From Alphaproteobacteria bacterium (lineage in GTDB: Bacteria > Pseudomonadota > Alphaproteobacteria > Sphingomonadales > Sphingomonadaceae), in assembly GCA_028293005.1 (NCBI GenBank), contig JAQGLH010000403.1, forward strand, positions 1 to 5,875: a DNA stretch of 5,875 nt, in the 5' to 3' direction. This document shows positions 1 through 5,875 of this stretch, piece by piece (positions within the stretch are counted from its first letter, which is position 1; every line of letters begins with the position of its first letter). A model generated the notes under the pieces. That model was not told the DNA's origin. It saw only the letters and a list, made by a program, of their open reading frames with translations, and searched no databases. The position numbers were made by a program, and so were the translations under genes.

Positions 1-3000
1 GCCTTGTCGCTGATCGCGACGCTCGAGAATCCCGAAGCCTCCCGATATGTCGTCGCCACCACGCTCGCGGAGGCGATCGGGCTGCTGGCCGACCTTGGCG
101 AGTTCGAGCGGGCGTTCGGCATCTACCGGTCGGTGCGTCGGCTCCCAGAAATGATCGTCCGGACCAACATGGACGGCGTTCGCTATCGGATGGTCGAAGC
201 GGCGCTGCTCGAAAGGGTCGGCGACCCCGCCGGGGCCAAACGCGCGCTGGATGGCGCGCTGGCGCTCCTCGCCCGCATCGAGATCGCGCCGGCGACGCGC
301 TCGCAGCTCGAGGGCGAGATCCAGGCCACACGCGCGGTGCTGTGCGTGTATCTGAGCGACAGCGCCTGCGCGACCAGTTCGATCCGCGACCATCCGTTCC
401 ACAAGAGCTTCGAAAGAAAGCCGCGACCGCCCCAGAACGCTTGGGAACTCTCTTATCTTGCGGCCCGCGCCTTCGTTGAACCCGCGGAGGGAAAGAAGCG
501 GAAGAATTCAGTCGCCAAGGCCGTCACTGCCCCGCTCCCCTTTGGAGTGGCGGGCGTGACCGACGAAGAGATCGAAGCCTATCGCCTCGGGGCGTTGGCC
601 CTCGCGGGCGAGGACAAGGCCGCGAAGTCGCGCCTGCTGCTGGAAGCGGCCGGCAAGCTGATCGCCGCGGTGCGGCTTCATCCGTCCGCCACGTTCGGGA
701 CATGGTACAGGCCGGGCGTCATCGATCAGACGTTCATGCGCCTGGCATTGCTCCAAGCCGGCAGCGAAGCGGCGGAGGCAGCCGAGGAGACTTTGTTCCT
801 CTCGATGCAGCTGATGGGCCGAAGCGCAGCATCGTTCCAGATGGATGCCTTGGCCGCGCTCTCTTCCGCGAAGAGCGCAGCCGAGCGGCGGGAAATTCAC
901 TCGGCGCTGAGATTGCGCGCGCGGCGTGACCGCAAGGAGCGGGCGCTGCTTCAGGCAGTCATCGCCAGAGCGGCTTCGACCCCACCATCATCGGCCCAGC
1001 TGACCTACGATTCTCGCGCGAGACTGGGGCTGCGCGAGATGAACGAGCGCATGGCCGCGACCGAACGGCAACTGGCGCGCGGCTTCGATCCGGCCGGGCT
1101 CGTCGATCTCCGATCGTTTCAGGCGGTGCTTCGCGAGCATGAGGTGGCGCTGGCGGTGGCGCCCACATTCGGTTCGCAACCGGCCTATATGTGCGTTCGC
1201 AAGGGCAGTGCGCGTTTCTTCCTCGGTGAGGTCCAGGGCCCGCAGATGGTGCAGGACGCGCGGCTGGTCCGCGCCGCGCTCACCGCGACGCATGCGCCGT
1301 CCGATCAATTGGACGCACAATATCCGGTCGAGGCGGCCGTGCGCCTCCACGATCTGTTGCTCAAGCCGTTCGGCGACTGCGTCAAGGATGGCGATGCGAT
1401 CGACTGGATGCCGGGCATCTATCAGCTCGATCTTCCGCTGGCCGCACTGCTGCCGCGGCCGCCGCCGCCGAAAGCGGGCGCGAATGGGCAAAAGGCGGGT
1501 TGGGATTTGCGGCAAGCGGACTGGGTCGTGCTTCGGCACGGCGTCGCCTATCCGGGTTCGGCCGCACTCCTCGTCGCCACGCGCCGCGCCGGGATCGCCC
1601 GCGCCGTGCCGGCTTTCGACTTCCTGGGCGTCGGGGATCCGTCGCTGCCGGCACCGGCTGACGGTTCGGCGCTTCGAGGCGAGCGTGCTGGATTGGCGAT
1701 GCTGAAGCCATTGCCGGAGACGCGACAGGAATTGTCGCTTTCATCCGCCGGCTTCAGCCATGCACGATTGCTCGTCGGCGGGGAGGCGAGCGAAGCATCG
1801 CTGCGGCGACAATTGCTCGGATCCTACCGCTACCTTTCTTTCGCCACGCACGGGCTGATCCGCGACGACATCGATGGGCTGAAGGAGCCCGCACTGGTCC
1901 TTACTCCCAAGCAGGCGAACAGCCTTGATGACGGCCTGATGACCGCCAACGAGATCGCCGACCTCAACTTCAGCGCCGATTTCGTCGCGCTTTCGGCATG
2001 CAACACCGCCAATTACGATCTCGAGGAATTCGCCGGCGAGCTGCCGGCGCTCGCGGCGGCGTTCGCGATCGGCGGAGTCCCGGCGACCCTCGCGACCCTG
2101 TGGCCGGTCGACTCCCCAACCAGCCAGGCGGTGGTCGCGAGTGTCTTTGCCGCGCTTCGCGCCCAGGACGGAAACGGCCCCGCGGAGGCGCTCGCCGCCG
2201 CGCAACGGCATTTCCTCGCCACCAACAATGTGCCCGCGAAATTCCATCCGCGTTTCTGGGCCCCTTTCGTGCTGCTCGGAGACGGCGCGGCGGCTGAGCG
2301 GCCCAAGGTCCGTGCCGAGCGGGGCCTCAGCCTGAATTCGGCGGAAGCGCATGTCGGCGGAGGCGGGGAAGTCTTGGCCATGCAGCGCGCGGACGGGACC
2401 CTCTATGCGCGGATGGTGGGCACCAAGCTGAATGGAAAATATTCCTCCGCGGTGCGCGCCTCAGGTAAGCAGGAGACCTGGCAGCATAAGGATCCGAACA
2501 TCGGCGCGGCGGCATCGATCGCGGTGCAGGGCTCGACCATCCTCGCTGGCGGATATGTTATGGATGCACCCGATCGGATGACGGCGGTGCTCGAACGGAT
2601 CGACCGGAACAGCGGGCGCAAGCTTGGCGAGTGGCGAGGCGACGGGCAGATCGATTCGGGTTCGCATTTCGCAGGCATGTTCACGCTGCCCAACGGCCGC
2701 CGGATGCTGCCGCTGATCGGCACGGCCCCATTTCTTGGCGCCAGGCAAGGACCGTCGAAGGTGGTCTTCCTCGACATTGCAGACGGTGCCAAGCCGCGGC
2801 CAATGCTCACCTTCGAGGTGGATCGGCCGATCGATCCGCGCACCTTCAGCGTCATCGCCACCGCTTCGGGCTACGTCATCGTCGATTCCAATCGGTGGCA
2901 GCCGCAGGGCGAAACCCGCGGGCGGCTGGACGATTATGACATAGCCTCTTGCACGAGCCGGCCGGTCACGTGGGTGGAAATGCGCGACCGAGGCGGGAGA

Positions 3001-3498
3001 TTGCTCAAATCGCGCCAGGTGGAAGGATTCGCCGCCGCAGCGACGCTGCGCACGGCGGCCGGCGAGATATTGCTCGCCGGCACGGGCCGGTCCGATTGCT
3101 TTGCCGAAGAGCATGCCAGGGTCGAAAGGCTTGCCCCGGATCTGGAGCTTGCGCCTTGGTATGAGGACAAAACGGCGGGCTCCTCGCGCGTCCGCGCGAT
3201 CGCGCAATTGGCCGACCGGCGGATCATCCTGGTCGTCAACCGCGACAACCTTGTCGACATAGAGCCGGCGCCACCCGCTGCCGTGTCCTTCCCGGACTCC
3301 ACGCTGGGGATGGAGAATTATGTGACCGGCGAGGTCACGCTCCTGTCCGATCGGGGAGACGCCGTGGACACCCTCTACCTCGATGCAGGTTCGGACTTGT
3401 TCGTCTCGGCACTCGACACGAGCGATCCAAACGACATTCTGATCGGTGGAGGGATCGGGGACGAGGCCGCTCTGTTTCACGTCATGCTTGGGCGCTGA
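1..3498 (+). CDS. CHAT-domain (caspase-like) protein with helical N terminus and probable beta-propeller C terminus; 5' partial
   Basis: The frame is already open at base 1 and the first residues read like mid-protein helix, so the start is probably upstream; a TTG at 4 is possible but unsupported. Residues count from that codon. Residues 1-330 are Ala/Leu-rich helical hairpins resembling degenerate TPRs; a helix near 340-360 leads into a CHAT domain (about 365-761). Its landmarks are LDLPLAAL (475-482), ATHG with His616, DGLMTANEI (643-651), SACNT with Cys666, GGVPATLATLWPVD (690-703) and FWAPFVLLGD (751-760). His616 and Cys666 match the catalytic dyad of this clan CD (caspase/separase-like) family, so peptidase activity is likely; the substrate is unknown. 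Residues 780-1164 are beta-rich, with about seven ILLAGG-like repeats suggesting a propeller. CHAT proteins occur in defence, programmed death and other settings; no partner is visible. No signal peptide can be judged because the N terminus is missing. The family call is firm, the propeller is inferred. Confidence 0.93.
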   Translation, partial: ALSLIATLENPEASRYVVATTLAEAIGLLADLGEFERAFGIYRSVRRLPEMIVRTNMDGVRYRMVEAALLERVGDPAGAKRALDGALALLARIEIAPATRSQLEGEIQATRAVLCVYLSDSACATSSIRDHPFHKSFERKPRPPQNAWELSYLAARAFVEPAEGKKRKNSVAKAVTAPLPFGVAGVTDEEIEAYRLGALALAGEDKAAKSRLLLEAAGKLIAAVRLHPSATFGTWYRPGVIDQTFMRLALLQAGSEAAEAAEETLFLSMQLMGRSAASFQMDALAALSSAKSAAERREIHSALRLRARRDRKERALLQAVIARAASTPPSSAQLTYDSRARLGLREMNERMAATERQLARGFDPAGLVDLRSFQAVLREHEVALAVAPTFGSQPAYMCVRKGSARFFLGEVQGPQMVQDARLVRAALTATHAPSDQLDAQYPVEAAVRLHDLLLKPFGDCVKDGDAIDWMPGIYQLDLPLAALLPRPPPPKAGANGQKAGWDLRQADWVVLRHGVAYPGSAALLVATRRAGIARAVPAFDFLGVGDPSLPAPADGSALRGERAGLAMLKPLPETRQELSLSSAGFSHARLLVGGEASEASLRRQLLGSYRYLSFATHGLIRDDIDGLKEPALVLTPKQANSLDDGLMTANEIADLNFSADFVALSACNTANYDLEEFAGELPALAAAFAIGGVPATLATLWPVDSPTSQAVVASVFAALRAQDGNGPAEALAAAQRHFLATNNVPAKFHPRFWAPFVLLGDGAAAERPKVRAERGLSLNSAEAHVGGGGEVLAMQRADGTLYARMVGTKLNGKYSSAVRASGKQETWQHKDPNIGAAASIAVQGSTILAGGYVMDAPDRMTAVLERIDRNSGRKLGEWRGDGQIDSGSHFAGMFTLPNGRRMLPLIGTAPFLGARQGPSKVVFLDIADGAKPRPMLTFEVDRPIDPRTFSVIATASGYVIVDSNRWQPQGETRGRLDDYDIASCTSRPVTWVEMRDRGGRLLKSRQVEGFAAAATLRTAAGEILLAGTGRSDCFAEEHARVERLAPDLELAPWYEDKTAGSSRVRAIAQLADRRIILVVNRDNLVDIEPAPPAAVSFPDSTLGMENYVTGEVTLLSDRGDAVDTLYLDAGSDLFVSALDTSDPNDILIGGGIGDEAALFHVMLGR

Positions 3499-3507
3499 CG
3501 CACCGTC

Positions 3508-5595
3508 TCAAGGCCGCAGGCTCAGTCCGATCCAGAGCGTGCGCGGAGTCGCGCGCTCGACGATGCCGGCGCCCGATATGCCGGCGACGACCCTTTTGTC
3601 GGTGATGTTCTCGCCGCGGGCCTCGAGGCTCAGCCGCTTCGCGACCGGGAGCGAGGCGGCGGCGTCGATCGTGAAGGCGGCGGGCAAAGTCTTGCTCCCG
3701 AGGTCATCCTCATATTGCGCTCCGACATAGCGCACGGTGAGCGACGCGCGCGCATCGGCGGCGCCGAGCCAGGCGAGCGTCGCCGAGCCGGTGTCGCGCG
3801 GCGTCTGTGCGGGGCGGCGGCCGTCAAGCAAAAGCGCGGCGCCGCGCGCGCGAACCTTGGCGGCGATATGAGCATAGCCGGCCGACAGCGTCCATCGCGC
3901 CAGGGTCAGGCGCCCGTCGAGCTCGACCCCGTGCGCCTCGACCGCGTCGAGGTTGCGACGCTGGCTGCCGGTGCCGCCGGCCGGAACGAAGCCGACGTCG
4001 GGAAAGGTGCCCGGGCCGTTGAACAAGGTGACGTTGCCGATCGCATGTTCGAGGCGGTTGGCGAACAAGGTGATGCCGAGATGGGCATTGGCATAGGGCG
4101 TGAACAAGACACCGGCTTCGACACCCTTGAGCCGCTCTGGATCGAGCGCCGGATTGGCGGCGGTGACGTCGGCGCCGACACGGAACGGCCGGTAGAGCTC
4201 GTTGAGCGTCGGCAGCCGCCAGCCGAGGTAGGCGGCCGAGTGCAGCGTCACCGAATCGACGGGCTGCCAGGCGATGCCGGCGCGTCCCGTCGGCTCCCAG
4301 CCCGAACGGTCGGGATAGTCGAGCGCATTCAGCACCGCGCTCGTGGCAAGTATATTTTCGTCGAGGAAACCGTCGTTGATGCTCCAGCGGTCGATACGCC
4401 CGCCGGCGGTGAGCGTCCACGCGCCGCTCGTCCAGGCCGCTTCGGCGAAACCGCCAAAATTGTCGGTCTCGCCGCCTGCGATGCGGCCCCGCGTGCCGAT
4501 GCCTGCGACGAAGTTGAAGCGCTCGCGAGTCTCGCCTGCGTTCCGGCGCCAGTCGGCGCCGAGCCGCAGCTCGATGCCGGCCGGCAGCGGCGGCCTGAGC
4601 TCGAAACGCGCGCCAAGCCCGGTCGAGGGGACCGAATATTGATCGGACGCCTGAGTGACGATGGTGCGCGCCGCGTTGACGCTCGCAAAGGCGTTCGAAT
4701 AATCGCGCAGCTGCGCATAGACCAGTGCCGACCAGCGCCATCGACCGCGCGCAACCAGCCGCAGCGATGCGTCCGCGCCCGTGACGAAGATGTCGGAAAA
4801 GGCCGTTCCGCGCTCGCGCTCGTCGCTGAACCACAGCCCGCCCGCCTGGAGTTCGATCCCGTCGGTCAGCGGCGCAACCGCGCGCAGCGCCAAATTCGCC
4901 TGACGATAGGGCGAGGCGCGATCGACCGGGCCGCGCTGCCCGGCCACCACCGGCACGAAACCGTCGCCACGCGCAAAACCAGCTGAGAGCAATGCATGGC
5001 CCTGCCCGAGACGCGCGGCCGCGAGCAGATTGGCGTCGACACTGTCGCGGCTGCCGTAGGCGAGGCCGCCGCTTAGGCCGGCAATATCGGCAAGTCCGGC
5101 GCTGGTCAGCTCGATCGTCCCGGCAAGCGCACCCGGACCATAAGCGCCGCTGCCGCCGCCGCGCACGACGCGCACCGACCCCAGGCGGCGCGGATCATAA
5201 GCCGGCCAATAGATCCAGCCGCCGAACGGGTCGGTCTGGGGCACGCCGTCAAGGATCAGCAGCGCCCTGCTCGAGGCCTTGCCGCCAAGCGCGCGCAAGG
5301 TCGCGCCCTGACTGGTAGGATTGGCCGATCGAGAGTCCGAGCGGCGGAAATTCTGGAATCCGGGAACGTCGCGCAGGATGTCCTCGAGGCGGTTGCTTGC
5401 CGAGCCGGTGAGGCGGTCGCGGCCGATGCTCAGCTGGTCGTAGACGGCCTCGCCGGCCGCGGGGTCGAGCCCCCGGCCGGTGACGATGATGTCATTGCTG
5501 GATTCGGGGCCCGTCTGGGGATTTCGAGCGAGGGCAGGCGCCGCCAGCAACAGGCTCGCCAGGGCGAAGCCGGGCAGGAGGGGGCGCTGGAGCAT
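3508..5595 (-). CDS. TonB-dependent outer-membrane receptor
   Basis: This is a complete 695-residue receptor of ordinary length for the family, which imports scarce ligands such as ferric chelates or cobalamin across the outer membrane using TonB/ExbBD energy. Residues 1-23 form a signal peptide with a hydrophobic core and ALA cleavage motif. DIIVTG (35-40) follows at the usual TonB-box position. The plug spans about 50-165, with LEDILRDVPGF (70-80), LRALGG (100-105), LILDGVPQTDPFGG (113-126) and VRVVRGGGSGAYGPGAL (141-157). The rest is barrel, including the mid-barrel signature WRLPTLNELYRP (459-470), NPALDPE (481-487) and the late ENITDKR (662-668). The ATG is supported by AAGGA six bases upstream. 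The last strand ends LWIGLSLRP, so the final residue is Pro rather than the usual aromatic. The plug resembles BtuB/CirA-type receptors, but the substrate cannot be read from sequence and no transport genes lie alongside. It converges on the CHAT gene and diverges from the small basic protein. Confidence 0.95.
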   Translation of the reverse strand: MLQRPLLPGFALASLLLAAPALARNPQTGPESSNDIIVTGRGLDPAAGEAVYDQLSIGRDRLTGSASNRLEDILRDVPGFQNFRRSDSRSANPTSQGATLRALGGKASSRALLILDGVPQTDPFGGWIYWPAYDPRRLGSVRVVRGGGSGAYGPGALAGTIELTSAGLADIAGLSGGLAYGSRDSVDANLLAAARLGQGHALLSAGFARGDGFVPVVAGQRGPVDRASPYRQANLALRAVAPLTDGIELQAGGLWFSDERERGTAFSDIFVTGADASLRLVARGRWRWSALVYAQLRDYSNAFASVNAARTIVTQASDQYSVPSTGLGARFELRPPLPAGIELRLGADWRRNAGETRERFNFVAGIGTRGRIAGGETDNFGGFAEAAWTSGAWTLTAGGRIDRWSINDGFLDENILATSAVLNALDYPDRSGWEPTGRAGIAWQPVDSVTLHSAAYLGWRLPTLNELYRPFRVGADVTAANPALDPERLKGVEAGVLFTPYANAHLGITLFANRLEHAIGNVTLFNGPGTFPDVGFVPAGGTGSQRRNLDAVEAHGVELDGRLTLARWTLSAGYAHIAAKVRARGAALLLDGRRPAQTPRDTGSATLAWLGAADARASLTVRYVGAQYEDDLGSKTLPAAFTIDAAASLPVAKRLSLEARGENITDKRVVAGISGAGIVERATPRTLWIGLSLRP

Positions 5596-5601
5596 CGCCG
5601 A

Positions 5602-5606
5602 TCCTT
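5602..5606 (-). promoter_or_regulatory. Ribosome binding site of the TonB-dependent receptor
   Basis: On the minus strand AAGGA lies six bases before the ATG at 5595-5593. This fixes the receptor start and agrees with the signal peptide beginning at that Met. The site is one base from the foot of a short hairpin (5608-5624). Confidence 0.75.
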
Positions 5607-5607
5607 A

Positions 5608-5624
5608 GCGGCAAGCGGTGCCGC
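5608..5624 (-). promoter_or_regulatory. Short hairpin in the receptor's 5' leader
   Basis: GCGGCA and TGCCGC form a perfect 6-bp GC-rich stem with a 5-base loop. In the minus-strand transcript the stem ends one base before the AAGGA ribosome binding site, close enough to affect ribosome access. There is no U-run, so it does not look like an intrinsic terminator, and the leader is too short for a cobalamin riboswitch. The stem is seen directly; any regulatory role is inferred, and stems of this size arise easily in GC-rich DNA. Confidence 0.35.
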
Positions 5625-5638
5625 CGCGAAGTCCGATC

Positions 5639-5663
5639 GGAACCGGGCCGGGACCGGCCGGTT
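5639..5663 (+). promoter_or_regulatory. Candidate EcfG-type general stress promoter for the small DUF3008-like gene
   Basis: GGAAC (5639-5643) is followed after 16 bases by GGTT (5660-5663). The alphaproteobacterial EcfG sigma factor is known to use GGAAC-N16/17-CGTT, so the -35 half is exact and the -10 half differs only at its first, less conserved base. A transcript starting about seven bases downstream, near 5670, would have a leader of roughly 20 bases containing the AAGGAG site, which is a sensible geometry. No sigma-70 type -35/-10 pair is apparent upstream of the gene. Sequence match only; use by EcfG is inferred. Confidence 0.55.
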
Positions 5664-5664
5664 C
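5640..5664. repeat. Inverted repeat overlapping the candidate promoter
   Basis: Perfect 7-bp arms GAACCGG (5640-5646) and CCGGTTC (5658-5664) are separated by 11 bases. The left arm covers most of the -35 element and the right arm covers the -10 element, so a dimeric regulator bound here would mask the promoter. The symmetry may instead arise simply because GGAAC and GTTC are complementary, plus GC-rich filler. A separate 8-bp palindrome, CCGATCGG (5633-5640), abuts it. Confidence 0.5.
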
Positions 5665-5679
5665 TAGTTGACAGCAGGT

Positions 5680-5685
5680 AAGGAG
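5680..5685 (+). promoter_or_regulatory. Ribosome binding site of the small DUF3008-like gene
   Basis: AAGGAG lies six bases before the ATG at 5692. It decides the start: an in-frame TTG at 5668 would put this site inside the coding region and has no comparable site of its own. Confidence 0.85.
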
Positions 5686-5691
5686 ACAGAC

Positions 5692-5874
5692 ATGCCCGCC
5701 AAATCTCAGGCGCAGCAAAAGGCCGCCGGTGCCGCGCTTTCCGCCAAGCGCGGCGATACGCCCAAGAGCAAGCTCAAGGGCGCCTCGAAATCGATGGCCA
5801 GTTCGATGAGCGAGAAGGAGCTCGAGAAGATGGCCTCGACCAAAAGGAAGGGTAAGCCCGAGCACGCGGCGTGA
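5692..5874 (+). CDS. Small basic hydrophilic protein, DUF3008 type
   Basis: A 60-residue protein that begins MPAKSQAQQKAAGAALSAKRG and ends KRKGKPEHAA; both ends match what I recall of the DUF3008 family, whose members are about this size and have no established biochemical function. It contains 12 Lys and 2 Arg against 5 acidic residues, no aromatic residue and no Cys, so it is strongly basic and unlikely to have a large hydrophobic core. There is no signal peptide or membrane segment, so it should be cytosolic. The central SMSEKELEKMAST (38-50) can form a helix. The ATG is chosen for its AAGGAG site and because MPAKS is the family's usual N terminus. A stress-type promoter candidate lies just upstream. 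A role as a stress-induced nucleic-acid-associated or protective protein would fit the composition and promoter, but that is inference. The stop codon is complete one base before the window ends. Confidence 0.85.
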   Translation: MPAKSQAQQKAAGAALSAKRGDTPKSKLKGASKSMASSMSEKELEKMASTKRKGKPEHAA

Positions 5875-5875
5875 G

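Noticed and set aside
4..6. TTG at 4 as the true start of the CHAT gene
   Set aside because: The frame is open through base 1, no ribosome binding site can be seen, and the following residues look like internal helical repeat.
2461..3480. 339-codon minus-strand open frame opposite the C-terminal part of the CHAT gene
   Set aside because: It has no recognisable motif, is Arg-rich, and lies wholly within the well-formed CHAT reading frame, so it was judged a shadow.
3824..4834. 336-codon minus-strand open frame in another frame inside the receptor
   Set aside because: It is same-strand, out of frame with the receptor, and extremely Arg/Ala-rich. No frameshift is needed to explain the receptor, which is intact from signal peptide to last strand.
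3715..4986. 423-codon plus-strand open frame opposite the receptor gene
   Set aside because: It is fully antisense to a receptor with clear plug and barrel motifs. The translation is Arg/Ala/Gly-rich with no recognisable domain, as expected from a shadow frame in GC-rich DNA.
5668..5673. TTGACA as a sigma-70 -35 box
   Set aside because: It lies only 18 bases before the ATG, and a -10 at normal spacing would fall on the start codon, where no TATAAT-like sequence exists.
5668..5691. TTG at 5668 as an upstream start giving a 68-residue small protein
   Set aside because: The AAGGAG site and the family-typical MPAKS N terminus both point to the ATG at 5692.
5596..5691. Cobalamin riboswitch or Fur box controlling the receptor
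   Set aside because: The leader is far too short and lacks a B12-box-like sequence. No AT-rich 19-bp Fur-like palindrome is present in this GC-rich region.

Overview
The window is GC-rich and reads most naturally as chromosomal DNA of an alphaproteobacterium, probably a sphingomonad. Three things suggest this: a TonB-dependent receptor whose mature N terminus carries the DIIVTG-type segment common in sphingomonad receptors, a small DUF3008-type protein, and an upstream element resembling the alphaproteobacterial general-stress (EcfG) promoter. The assignment is inferred from sequence character only. No RNA gene, insertion sequence, CRISPR array or phage gene is visible, and no stretch longer than 100 bases lacks a gene.

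Layout. Positions 1-3498 (+) hold the 3' part of a large CHAT-domain gene whose start lies before the window. It has an alpha-helical, TPR-like N-terminal half, a complete caspase-like CHAT domain with an apparent His616/Cys666 dyad (numbered with the codon at position 4 as residue 1), and a C-terminal extension of about 400 residues. That extension shows about seven degenerate beta-strand repeats and looks like a beta-propeller. After a 9-base gap comes the convergent gene at 3508-5595 (-), a complete 695-residue TonB-dependent outer-membrane receptor with signal peptide, plug and barrel. A 96-base intergenic region (5596-5691) then separates it from a divergent 60-residue basic protein of the DUF3008 type (5692-5874, +).

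Regulation. The divergent intergenic region is dense. It contains a GGAAC-N16-GGTT element placed correctly for the small gene, an inverted repeat that overlaps both halves of that element, a hairpin next to the receptor's ribosome binding site, and a strong ribosome binding site for each gene.

How the genes relate. Nothing shows that the three work together. The CHAT gene and the receptor converge, so they are not an operon, and the receptor and the small gene are divergent. The most unusual item is the CHAT protein, a likely cysteine peptidase fused to a probable propeller. Its functional partners, if any, would lie upstream of this window.
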